This document shows positions 25,181 to 36,815 of a stretch of DNA of 64,000 bases, in pieces. The position numbers and the translations under genes were made by a program. Each line of letters opens with the position of its first letter. Position 1 is the first letter of the stretch. Source of the DNA: Liolophura sinensis (lineage: Eukaryota > Mollusca > Polyplacophora > Chitonida > Chitonidae); assembly GCF_032854445.1 (NCBI RefSeq), contig NC_088302.1, positions 15,185,338 through 15,249,337 on the forward strand, given 5' to 3'. Below the pieces are notes generated by a model. The model did not search any database, was not told the DNA's origin, and worked only from the letters and a program-made list of their open reading frames with translations.

Positions 25181-28100
25181 ACAAACACGCAAGAAGTGTA
25201 AAACCCTTACCGTGGGTTTGTCTAAATTTATATTGAACAAAAAGAGTTACAACAATACCAAATGCTTGCTTTTGAATTTCATAAAAGCCTTACTAGATAA
25301 AAAAGAATTAGTAACAAAATACAAATCACCAGTTTGTAATGTTGTGACTATATAAACAAACGTTTCAGATAGAGTCCTTACAGGTTTTTCACAATAAGCC
25401 TGTATTATGAAACACGCAAGTCTTCTTTTCAAATTGTTTGATCAGGTTTCTAATGGCGCAGGTATTGCGCTGCATATGTTGGATGGACATGCGCACTATC
25501 TTCGCACAGAAGTATTATGCTCGGTTGTTAAATGACGTACCCAAGCCCGTTAATTGGCCGTTAATTAATGCTTCTTAAGCAAAGCGCCCTACGCTTTCGC
25601 CTGATAACGTATCTGACACGTTGCTTTAGTTTGCTGTATATATCTGAACATACAAACCTATGATTGGCACCTGTTGTTTCTGTGGATCTAAGTCGTTGTG
25701 TACCAGAGTATACTAACGGTTATCAAAAGGTATTCAATAGCGGAAATGATTGACACGTTGACACATCTGCGTGACATCAATAAAACAACCGTTAGACTCT
25801 GCAGGTGTGACTGTTCAAGCATTTCGGCTAAAGCGTAGGCGGGAACTGTAGGTAGAAAAGGTGGGCAACATGTTAAACGTGCGTAAGCCTGTTTTTAAAA
25901 ATCGCACAGATATATAAAAGCAGAATAATACATTCAAATATAAAACATAATTCAGTTTCATGATTATTATTAAAATCTAAACAATGGTGGCTTAAAAGTC
26001 ATATTTAGAATATGTAGTAGGCGTAATGGCGACTGGACCATGCAGCGTTCTGGCATATCCACCCCGTTTCATGCGTTATATCAGCAGATAATGCGATATG
26101 GAAATACGTTTTGCTTCTCACCAAAATCACATTTCGAAAACAACAGCGTATGTCCCCAAACTTGAGGGGTCAGTGTACACAAACATGACTAAAATGATCA
26201 GACTGTATAGATTCTTTAAATTATAACACTATGGAATAAATTACCTGTATCACTTTCTTATCTAACCGAACCCATTCTCACACCTCAAGAACCAAGAAAT
26301 ATAACACAAGACAGCATTGGTAGTCTAATATGAAAACATGGAAATTTAACATGTAAAAAATATCAATCTAATATTGGAAATCTAAGACTTTACATATTGT
26401 TTGAAAACTTATTCTCTGTAATGGGACAACAGATCTCTAACTTTTTGAAAGATGATTTTATATCATATTTTTATATCATATAGCAGAAGAAACTATACAT
26501 CCCAGAACGTCCTAGGTTCTCCAGTATGCAAATGTCAAATGTAACAATAAAAGTATTTGTTTTTGAAGCGCCCGATGAATGTTTTTCTGTATATTGATTA
26601 ACTTTCTTGGAGCTGCTTAACACTACATTCATCAATCAATTATTAAATAACTGTTAAAATCGTTTTTCTCACCACAACCAACACGTGAGTCAGAAAAACG
26701 CGCCATGTGGTCAATTTGACAGGCTGAGGATAAGTCAAGTGAAACCCAAATAGGAAAGAGGCTCTATCCAATTGCTGATAATTAGAAAGTCAACAGGACG
26801 GCCTCCCTTAATCGCTGTCGTCCTCGAGAGCTGGTCGAGGGCTCTAAAGGGGATTAACTCTGAGCTAAACAGCCGGTAAATCCGAAACCAGTTAGAAACC
26901 TGCTCGGCTACGTCAGGTTACCGTCCCCTAGTCGATACGAGCTCTATCTGCCATCTGGCGATCCCATTGAAATCGATTATCAATGTAAACCATAGCAGAA
27001 ATTCGACACGAGAAATTTAAAACAAACGGTGTTCGCTGAATGGCTTAGCCAGAAACATTATCTTCTGTTTATCATTCCAAAGGGGGTACCAGCAGATTTT
27101 CCAGATTTTTTTGTTGAGCGACGCAAAACATGTTGCGTGCCGTGCTTTCATCTGCGACGTATTTGCTCTACCCACTGTGACGTCGCGCTCTTGACGCTGC
27201 AGCGGAATGTCCACCGTCACTGAAATGACGTAATACGTCCCACTTCCCACTTCTGCCAGTAACCCATTGCTTCATGGATTTGTCGTCGTCAGAGCACCAG
27301 TTGTATATAAATCCGTAAAGGTGGCCATCTCAGAAGTTTATGAATACGATTCCAGACGTTGCATCCATAATAGTTAATCATGTTTTCACTGCCAACAAGA
27401 ATCTCTATAAATCGCTCAGAATGTCAGTTTATCTGTCAGACCATTCTGCACACGTATCTTCTAACCTGAGCCACGCATTCATTTAACAAGAGGCCTGTAT
27501 AACGTGCCAGACGACAGAAGGGTTTAGGTCAATTTCGTAGTATTGGGACATGCTTTTCAATTGATGACAGGACGTTCAAAACAGACAGATAATAGAAATG
27601 CAATACATTTTCGGCACAGCCAAGTATGGACACCATTTCGCGTGCATCCCCTTTATCAAAAAATAAAAACATTACCGTTCATAAAAGAAACGATGGCACT
27701 ATACAAAAGAATAACAAAATGATATTTCAAAACCGAACTGAAATGCACCCCTTCTCTTGGTATGGGGAGGTGGGAGGGGGGGGGGGGGGTAGATTACTCA
27801 TTATGATATGTATTATAAGATATTTATATTAGCGCTATTTATATATATCGCTTGAAAATTTTCTCACTTACTTAATTCCCATAAAGGCATTCGCATTTAT
27901 AATTAATTTTGTTGTTTCTGTAAATATTTGCTATTTTTGGTTATGATCTTAATGGCTACTGAATGATCATTTATCAATCAGTAGTTTATCTTCAATTCCT
28001 GGATGATGGACCTCTGCGGTCTAACTGGACTGACATTGAGTTTCTGGGCAAGTACTACACATACTGTGGCAAAATGTTTTTTGTGTTCCAGCAGTACACT

Positions 28101-29659
28101 AATTGTGTAATTTATACAACACATCCACAATGAGGTGTGTCAGTGACATTGATACATGTGCCATTTGTGATGTGCAAATTGGTAGACAGTCGTTTTAGAG
28201 AGCGGCCATACGTGAATTTGTATTTCATACGGTGTTATAGTTAGTCAATGACTATCATAGTGTTTCTTTTATATCAGTGATCAGTGTTTTTTTTATTATG
28301 AATAGAGCAAGCCGCTAAACCTTCCGAGAGTGAATAAATCCTAGATACAATAACTTTTTGCGACATTTCTCATTTTTCATTTAAACTGTTGTTAACCGTA
28401 CGAAACTTATGATTTAACACGCGCAAAAAACCAAATCAAAGAATAAACCATCCATCTTACAGCTTTGGAATCAGCAGTCCCATTTGCCTCCCTCTGAGGA
28501 ATCTGAATGAGGGCACTTTGAAGTGGGTGATGGTACATTTTCCTTGTTGCTGGACATAGATAAAAATTTAGATTTTAAAGCCTGCATCGGCTGGGTATAT
28601 TTCAGTTTTCATACTATAAAAAACGATGAAGATATATGAACCGTTTATTCTCATTTTTTTTTTCTTTTTCCATTTTTGCCGTGTAAATGTCGTTGTCAAT
28701 GCAAAATCTCACAATTAAGACGACATGATTTACGAGGAAATAATAAAGACAGCTGATTCAGGAATCTTTTGGTTAGCTGACCAAGAAAAAAATGGCATCT
28801 GATCCCCATATATGTAGATGCATACTGAATCTGTTGGATGTATAACGATACAACTATAGTGACTATTTTGATTTAATTCGGACAGGTCTATAAGCCCACT
28901 CACAAATGTTTTAGATGTATAAGCTATTGAAATTCATTAAAGCTACCGGGCAATTGAGAATTGGCTTAAACAGATTTGCTATTAGAGAAATGGTTGAGCG
29001 GAAATATTCCCAAATGCAAACAAATTAAATTTTTAGTTGTCATGCCAGTTCTGAAAAAGTCCGTGTGCCGAGCTGCAGGCTAATACCTGAAAGACTGACG
29101 ATTTCTGAGGGTTTGAGAGGGCAGCAGTTGGGTGGACTAGGTGACTCGAGTCCAAGGCAAACAGACTGCGGATAGACCGTGCTTAACTTCCCTTCTTCAG
29201 CGATCCGCGCCAATTTACCATCGATTTATTGAAGAGCTTCGTCTGGAAATTCAATTGCCATTAAGGCATTATCTCTGCCCATAAAACCAGTAACAATTTA
29301 CTCTGCTGTTGAAGACTGACTTTAGTAAGTTTTCAATCATGAAAATCTCTTAAAATTACATTTAACCTTATCTTTATCATTGGCTTGATGGGTTTTAATT
29401 GTTTAATTGGGATAATATAAGTTAGCTCAGGGGCCTAACAATAAAACCCGTGATATGTTGTGATAACAAAGAATAGGGTGCTGAGACCAATAATGTGCTG
29501 TGAGGAGGACATTTAGAGTATCAATATATCATTGTTAAGAGCCCCATCATTACGACAATTAATTGCGCAATGTTTCGGCTAATGTAAACAAAAGGTCGCA
29601 AAATTTGCCGGAAAATATTTTGTTGTCCAGTATAAACTCTTCTTGTCTTATGAGAAAAT

Positions 29660-29707
29660 AATGTTTTTACATCTGTGCGTCGAAATGGACTTTCGTATAC
29701 CAACCAT
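29660..29707 (-). repeat. Unclassified interspersed repeat (family B), 3' end fragment
   Basis: The minus strand reads GGTTGGTATACGAAAGTCCA then TTTCGACGCACAGATGT, corresponding to the last 45 bases of the family B copies. Confidence 0.6.
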
Positions 29708-30209
29708 TCATATACCATGACATATCTGTGTATGAAAATGCAGTTATAAGTAATTTCTTATCTCATTTACACTGAAACTATTACATGAATGTCGACTCTT
29801 TGGTATATTCTTTAGCGACGTTTTGTTCTATGTACCAGCATCGTCATCAGACATATACACGGAAACATCGCTAGAGAATAAACAAAAATTTGTTGCCCTT
29901 CTAGATTCATCATTTTTCCAACTTCTTAACGTCACTAAAACAATTCACTGAAACTAATTGGCCAATTTGTTAAAAATGCTATAACTACCTTTTCAATCTC
30001 GTGTCAAATGTGATAAGAAAATATAGCAATAAAGGTACACTAATTTCTAATTTATCTGTTATTGAGAAACAAAATGACACGCGGAATGACACAAAAAGCG
30101 AACACTGCAAGCATGTTGATTTCAATTGGATCTACCCCCTTGCAATTGTTAACATGTCAAGTTCATTTTAACGGCATGGTTTTAGTGGTTATTAATGCGG
30201 CTAATTATG

Positions 30210-30600
30210 ACATCTAATAAACTCAGACTAGTTAGTCAGAGGAACAGAAACCCTGCGAGGATAGGTCATTACCCCTGGGTAAATCAGTGTGGGGACAGAG
30301 ATTAAGGACGTATGTGCATTATGGCGACATTTCTAGTGGGATGGTCAGACCTCAGGGGGATCTCGTCACCCCCGGGGGTTTCAGGTCGGTGGTTTACACG
30401 AGAAACAAAGACAAAGCTGATTGCAACAATATTAACCAATTCCGAGGTGTCAAGTCGTTACCACCTGGGAAAAAACCATTTAAAGGCGGAGATGTTTTGT
30501 TTTAGATTGACATCCCATTCCCCCTCAATGCGCAAGCCAAGTCTGTGTAAGAATCGGAGTCGGGTATTGGTCAACAGCACTGGTCATCTAGCCAATCAGA
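30210..30600 (+). promoter_or_regulatory. Candidate proximal regulatory region of hbn
   Basis: A GC-richer, non-repetitive stretch directly upstream of hbn. It contains AACAAAGACAAAGC (two overlapping SOX/TCF-like ACAAAG words), AGAGATTAAGG, the palindromic CCCCCGGGGG, and a CCAAT word at 30592-30596 with an inverted one (ATTGG) near 30566. Its regulatory role is inferred from position and motif words only. Confidence 0.3.
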
Positions 30601-30668
30601 TCTGCTTGAGGTGATCAGCACCCGATAATTTCAACCTAATTGCTTTAACCCCTATTACAGAACGAAGG

Positions 30669-30676
30669 TTTAAAAA
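30669..30676 (+). promoter_or_regulatory. TATA-like element of hbn
   Basis: TTTAAAAA lies about 75 bases after the CCAAT word and about 230 bases before the start codon. That would put transcription start near 30700 with a 200-base 5' UTR. It is a weak TATA match. Confidence 0.3.
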
Positions 30677-30904
30677 GCTGGATTCCTGCGTAGTTTTGAA
30701 AGCTAAACCGAACACTCCACGGAGAAGGAAGGCACACGCACCTAACGCAATTGTTAATTTGACAGCAGATTTAGAATACAGTGATCCAGATTTCTGCAAC
30801 TCGATCATATGCTACTGCTTGAGTTAAAGGCTAAAGACGAGACTGATTAATCCAAGTAATTTTGGACTGTATTGCTCTTCTGGATTTTACTGCATCATCC
30901 AGCT

Positions 30905-33900
30905 ATGGGAGAGCGTACGAATGATGTGATGACCACCAAGAAACCCAAAACAGCCTTCACTATCGAAAGTATTCTGGGGTTAACGGATACTCAGACGAAA
31001 GGTAAGATGTATATTTGATTTTTCTGCATTATAAGGTTTCTCTTGTCTTTGTAGTGATACAAATACCTGTGCGTACATACCTAATGAAGACGACTGGAAA
31101 ATTGATTACTGGATAAAGCATTTCTTACTGAAAGTTACTAGTGTACAAAAATAGATTTGTATGCACAAATTAATTTAAGAAATCCAAAAAAAGTTTGGTT
31201 TGATGTATACAAAACGTGTATATCATTTATCATTTTTTTGGTGTAAACTTTACCACTAAATTATTAAGTGTAGATGACATGGAATGTTACTTGAATTTTC
31301 ATTTTCTTCTTCAAGAACATGTCGATTTCACTTAAATTTTAGTAACAATGAACACAACGTTAAAAAAAGAGCTCACATGCTTTTGATATTGAAGCATTTT
31401 GAAAAAGAAAGGTTAAATGATGATATCTGCTGTAGTAGAGATTTTAAAAAGTATTTATTTATTTACTTAATTGGTGCTTTACGCCACACTCAAGAATATT
31501 TCACTTGTATTCTAAAAAGTAATTTGGCTGCCATCTGTAGTTTCAGCAAATCATATAACACAGACGCACTGGATAAGCAAAATTATCAAAATTAAATGTG
31601 TTTAAATTATTTAATTTTATTAATGCAGTTGAGTAAAATATATCGTATCATAATTTATTTTCAGTAAATCCGGTGGAAAAGAAGCCTGATATAAAAGTAC
31701 AACACTGTCGTGACGATTATAGACTGATTGGATGGAATTTGGTGCAAGACAAATCTCTCACCAAAGTTACGCCGAAACGACAAACACTATCAATCGACAA
31801 GTTATACACCGGCATGAAGCAATCAAACACTCACAGGCCCAAAAGTCCACCATCTCAAAGACCACTGTCAGAGGATGAGAAATGTATGGACGTGGATAAG
31901 TTTTTAGAATCGACGCCATCTGGCGTTAAGTCCAGGAAGATTCGGCGCTGCAGGACGACGTTCACGACGTATCAGCTTCACCAATTGGAGAGAGCGTTTG
32001 AGAACACACAGTACCCAGATGTCTTCACCAGAGAGGAGCTAGCGTTGAGTTTAGACCTTAGCGAAGCCAGGATACAGGTAAGTCACCAAGGACAAATGTT
32101 TCTGGTGAATTTATTCATATACTGTTTGGGGTAACATTTTTATGGCAATGCTCTAGTAACGTATGAAAAGTTCCATTTACATATCTCTGTAACGCTTTTG
32201 TATAGCAGCCTGTACATAAGGATGGGGCTATATAACACGGAAATTCTGAAACACCCACAAGACTCAGGTTAAGGAGATGCTTATACATCTTCATTAAGGC
32301 TTCGCAAATCCAACTCTCCCATTCCAGAGTTAAAGAGATGCTTACAACATCCCCAGATCCGGGTTAAAGAAATGCTTATACATCCCCAGATTCGGGTTAA
32401 AGAAATGCTTATACATCCCCAGATTCGGGTTAAAGAAATGTTATACATCCCCAGATTCGGGTTAAAGAAATGCTTATACATCCCCAGATTCGTGCTAAAG
32501 AAACGCTTATACATCCCCAGATTCGTGCTAACGAATCCTTACACATCTCCAGATTCGAGTTAAAGAAATGCTTATACATCCCTAAATCGGGTTAATGCAA
32601 GTTTTATACTGATAGCAGAGTTCATACTGAAGGCGGTTGATGAATTATTAACAGTTTCTACTAACTAAAATCTTTAATTAACGTCATCACAGTTCAAGGT
32701 ATGCCACAAAAATGTATATGTCATAAAAGGTCCTTCAATGTGGTACTAAGTTTAAAGTCAACCTGAAAAATAAAGACAACGAATTTGAGTGACAGTAACG
32801 ACCTTTGTTTCGTCTTGCGAACATATGCAGGTGTTAAGCACACAGTTGCACCTTGTTTACGTTAATTTATTTGTTACGATTTTCTGACATCTGCCATTTC
32901 AATATCTGTTAATGAATTCTGTTTGTGCAGCTGTTAATATAGGAATTGATACAAAAAGTTAATTATCATGGTCTAATTACAACTGATACCAGTTAATTGT
33001 CCACGATTTGGGTTTCGGTTGGTCCCTGGTAGCCACAGAGGGTGGGGTGGAAGATTTTGTGATTAGGAATGGCTGGAGTAACCAGCCGGACACCCGAGGA
33101 CAAACACTTCAGAGGCGGGGTGATGAGTACTCCTGGAGCGTTTTGTGCGTGGCCTGTTTGTTTTAAGATTTTTTATGAAATAGGCGATTATTGATAAACA
33201 CTGGAGCGGGTGTGTGCTGTAGATTATGACACTTTGGCACGCCCCCTTTATGGACAGGGCGCCGAATGGGGTATTCACTTTAACACTGAAAATAGCAAAG
33301 TTATACTTTCACATATATACACGCAACGTTCAACGCTTTCCTTAAGCACAAGTCAAGTTTATAAAAAAAAAAATTAATAACAAATTATAGGTGATTATTT
33401 TAATGAAAGTTCATTAAGTCAGCTGAAGGATTTCAGTAAGATGGAAATGGATTAAACAACTAAATACCTGTTGCTTAGCACACTAAACACCACTTAATTC
33501 CTGTCAAATTGTGCAAAGGTTACCTGTCCAGATTATATCAGCTTCAGGCAGGTATGCCCCATTAAGGTGACAAGTGTACTTCAGACCAATTATCTCATCA
33601 TATAGTTAACATTTTCATGAGTCGTCTAAATGATTTTATTTCCTATTGCCAATAATAATTTTAATTTTTACTTTCAGGTGTGGTTTCAGAACAGACGAGC
33701 CAAATGGAGAAAGCAAGATAAATTTGTCACTGAGCGTTCTCCTCACCTGCTGGAAGATCAGCCAATCACAGCCCCCGTTACATGTGCCTCGCCGTCTTCA
33801 AGTCACATGACCAGTCCAGAACAACTCACGCTGTGGATGGGTCAGTACCCACCAATGGCGGCCGCCTCCCCATTGTTTATATACCCGAGTCTCTTCCCTT

Positions 33901-33983
33901 CGTCTCCATCAGGCCCTTCACAGGGATCTTACACCCTCTGTCGTCTTTCCCCAAGAGGGCTTCTCTCCATGGATGTACGGTGA
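30905..33983 (+). CDS. hbn: Homeobrain-type prd-class homeobox transcription factor
   Basis: A DNA-binding transcription factor of the Hbn family (anterior brain patterning; often linked to rax and otp in invertebrates). Exons: 30905-31001, 31665-32077 and 33678-33983, phases 1 and 0, 271 aa. Residues 17-26 hold [10 protein letters not shown], an octapeptide/eh1-like Groucho-recruiting motif. The homeodomain is residues 125-184: [40 protein letters not shown] and [12 protein letters not shown], with Gln at position 50. The intron splits homeodomain codons 46 and 47, the usual prd-class site. [12 protein letters not shown] and LDLSEARIQ favour Hbn over Arx, Alx or Rax. The C-terminal part is Ser/Pro-rich and I see no OAR motif. 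Just before the stop another frame reads [11 protein letters not shown] and stop, so a small frameshift at the very C-terminus is possible. The start has an in-frame ATG 12 bases after an AT-rich leader. Confidence 0.9.
31447..31512 (-). mobile_element. SINE family 1 tail fragment in hbn intron 1
   Basis: TATTTATTTACTTAATTGGT, GCTTTACGCCACACTCAAGA and ATATTTCACTTGTATTC match the reversed 3' end of the family 1 SINE. Confidence 0.75.
32266..32597. repeat. 33-bp minisatellite in hbn intron 2
   Basis: About eight copies of GGGTTAAAGAAATGCTTATA then CATCCCCAGATTC. Because the unit is a multiple of three it stays open on both strands as an 11-residue repeat, but it lies within the intron that splits the homeodomain and is not thought to be translated. 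Confidence 0.9.
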
Positions 33984-34985
33984 TGACAGTATTTAACAGT
34001 TTGGAGAACCTTTAAAACGGCGCCTCTAGTGAGAGTAACTTGATACAGAAATCGTCCAACTACTGAAATCGTGAATTTCAAATATGGCGATTGTTTGAGG
34101 CGGCATTCATATGGATGCTCTCAGCCAATCCCTGACCGGAAGTTCCCAGAGAACACTAGGCAGCGGAAGTACCTGAAAGCCTCTCTGTAATCGGTCTAAT
34201 TTCTATTTCGTGTATGTTTACGCAGGCCCACTAGTATACTTTTATATGCCTTACATCGGGTATGTTGTAAAAACATTTATGCATTCGACAGTGTTAACTC
34301 CATGTTAACTGACGTATCTTTCGTAAAGAATCGTCCATTGTCAGCGTGGTAGAACTGTGGGTCTGGAGAGCGTTACAGAGAATTGTGTCGTTGTGTCACT
34401 TCAAATTTCCCCAGATGTGACTCGAGTCTTTATTATTGGACAGGCGCTATGTTCGTGACAACCGTGCTGTCTGTTATTCACCAACCTTCGCGTATTTTGT
34501 TTATTTCTCACCTTTTCGGAGACTGGAAAGTTATTTTTGGCCCGTAAATCGTATTTATATTGCCTTAGTGAAAGGCAATCAAAATGGGTGACAAATTTGA
34601 ACATAAGAACTTAAAGCAGTAGTATTTGTTGCCATTGCCCAATGCAGTTCTTGGTGTAAGTGTAAAATGGGTATATTTTATCTGTTATATAAGTTTACTC
34701 ATGTTGAATGTAAAGTGCTATATTCTAAATGTTCTGATTACCATCTCGATATGTAGATATGTTCAAATGCCTAGAGGATGATGTGTAATACATATATCAG
34801 TAAGGGTTGAATCCAGCCAAACCACTTTAGTGCAAAGCAAACATCTAGAAACAGTTGCTGTTTGACCATCATTAAAATGGAACCCAAAGGAAAGCTTGGA
34901 ACCCGAACATTATTATTATTATTGTGTATTCGGGTTGTACCTTGTTCTGCTAAAATTAACTACCGATGTGGACGTTATAATTAAC

Positions 34986-34991
34986 AATAAA
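34986..34991 (+). terminator. PolyA signal candidate of hbn
   Basis: AATAAA lies one kilobase after the hbn stop, in AT-rich sequence followed by TTTTT-rich DNA. It is the first canonical hexamer noticed. Confidence 0.4.
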
Positions 34992-35179
34992 TTGAATTTA
35001 AAAAGATCAGTTGAAATTTTTGCCTTAATCATCATTGTTACATTTTTTTTTATAATATCCTTCTAGTCATGCAAGGACTGCAACTTACTATTCACGACAT
35101 AGTACACAAGTCGCCATATTTAGCCATATTGGAGCCATTCCCCACCCCCCACCCCCACCCCCACCTCCCGTGGCCTAGA

Positions 35180-35390
35180 AAGGTGCCAATGCGGCGCAAT
35201 GATCCAGGAGCCTCATTTTTGCTTCCTCTCTGGTCGTACATGAGAAAGGCTGCCAGCAAAATGTGGATGACCATAAGTTTCCTCCGGACTCTGCCCAGCT
35301 TCCTCCCAGCATAATGCTGGGCGCCGTCGTATAAGTGCGGTATTCTTGAGGACGGCTTTAAACACCTATCAAATAAATAAGTAAATGTTT
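35180..35390 (+). mobile_element. tRNA-derived SINE family 1
   Basis: AATGATCCAGGAGCCTC, AAAGGCTGCCAGCAAAATG, CAGCATAATGCTGGGCGCCG and TCGTATAAGTGCGGTATTCT are followed by TTGAGGACGGCTTTAAACAC and the tail ATCAAATAAATAAG. The head with the B box is missing. Confidence 0.8.
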
Positions 35391-35927
35391 GGGATATTCA
35401 TTCAAACTCAGTTAAGCGTTACATAACTTAGCCGTTTCCACGTCAGGCGGACCTTACATATCAAACGCCTTTTTTAAGTTTCTTAAATTTTACACGCAAT
35501 ATAGAATTCTCCAGGGTGTCCCACCTAAGAGCATTTGTCCTGTTTGCTGTGTGGCGATTTCAATCTGTGTCAGAAGTTATTTCATGTAATACGAAAGATA
35601 GTGTGCCTAGTAGGTTTCGCCAAGTGCTCCCACTGTTTTTTAAATTTTGCAATGAAAACAGTTCTCTTGTCAGTTAATGTGGAGGAAGTGTGCATTTTGC
35701 TTCATAATTGTGTCAAACTGTACATAACATGGGGTCTAGGAATGAATATGCCTAGCGTTGGTAAAATGACGGCGCTGGTCGATTGCCCCGAGGGATCTAA
35801 GCTCTTATGCGTTTTGATTAACGATAATTTGATGCTTGAGTGCATGATTTAAATTCTGATTAAATTCGACTTTTAGGTGTCATTAAAAACTGCTTCTCTT
35901 TGCATGAAATTCAATTCGTCCTAATTT

Positions 35928-36068
35928 CTTACATACTTTATATACGTTCTTAGTTCTTAGGTGGTTCTTTTCAGAACATTGTTTTCAAAATTGTTGTCGC
36001 GACTGAACGTACGTCTATGGTGGTTGACGATTAGTATAAGAATATCTGTTCTGACGCCTAGATTTATC
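35928..36068 (+). repeat. Unclassified interspersed repeat (family B), copy
   Basis: It contains TACTTTATATACGTTCTTAG, GTGGTTGACGATTAGTATAA and GAATATCTGTTCTGACGCCT, in the same order as in 5517-5690. Confidence 0.7.
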
Positions 36069-36783
36069 AAATACTCTCTGCCAGGGAGTTTAATCCAGCT
36101 ATGTACGGTATACTTTTTGCCGTTCATATCATTTTAACATTGTCGAGATCATGGTGCAGTGCGGGGGTTCACACTGACTCCACGTCAAAACCACGTGTCT
36201 TCTCACACTTTTGTGATAATTTGACGGTCAGATCTATCCTGCACGTGAAACGAAAATAAACATGAAAAGATATCTCTCAAATAACTAAGCCAACAAATAA
36301 ATGGACTAGTCAACAGCATCAACAACAACGGCAGATCAACGTTGTTGAGTACCATTACATTGAACAAAAATCTGTGGTTTCAAGTTGTTTTATTCCAAAA
36401 AACAGAATTACAGGATCAAAATCTAAGCACCGTATTTAAGTAAAATTATTCAAATATCCGATTAAGCAATTTCAGTAACACTTCTTTGGCATTTAAACAT
36501 GTTATGTTATGAGAATTATGAAAAATCCATAATGCTTTAGGTTAAAATTAAAACTACTACCAGTTTACCTGCACCAGGCAGGTAATTACCATATAATTAA
36601 AACACACACGAATAACCTGTTAGGGTTGGATTAAATTCTTACTCGTTATCTTGGTAACTCATAATCTTCTGTGTTATTCCTTTACTCTTACAGTGCGTTG
36701 GAACAAAACCCTACAGCATTTTGGTAAATTTAAATTCACTATATGATCATTGACGTGGATTTTACCGCGGCATGTTTGTGAAT

Positions 36784-36789
36784 TTTATT
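36784..36789 (-). terminator. PolyA signal of the thrombospondin gene
   Basis: The minus strand has AATAAA only about 27 bases beyond the thrombospondin stop codon (36816-36818), implying a 3' UTR of roughly 50 bases if used. Confidence 0.6.
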
Positions 36790-36815
36790 CAGCAGTTCTT
36801 CTCGCCGGCAAGGAA

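Larger units (their letters stand above)
19824..30904. other. Gene-poor interval between SLC27 and hbn
   Basis: Eleven kilobases without a recognisable exon. It begins with the SLC27 3' UTR, for which the first AATAAA that I see is at 20677-20682. It contains short tandem repeats (20340-20385, 20806-20900, 24304-24408), SINEs (21690-21796, 22150-22550, 24960-25180), family B repeats (24518-24640, 29660-29707) and a G-run near 27775. Less repetitive, GC-richer islands at about 26700-27300, 29080-29300 and 30210-30600 are plausible regulatory DNA for the homeobox gene, judged by position and composition only. Confidence 0.5.
33984..36783. other. Convergent intergenic region between hbn and thrombospondin
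   Basis: No coding exon is recognised. It contains the hbn 3' UTR, a SINE (35180-35390), a family B repeat (35928-36068) and AT-rich filler. The 105-codon open frame at 35535-35852 is Cys-rich but matches nothing I know. Confidence 0.6.

Noticed and set aside
35535-35852. 105-codon Cys-rich open frame
   Set aside because: It has no recognisable similarity, signal peptide or domain spacing, and its length is possible by chance in AT-moderate DNA.
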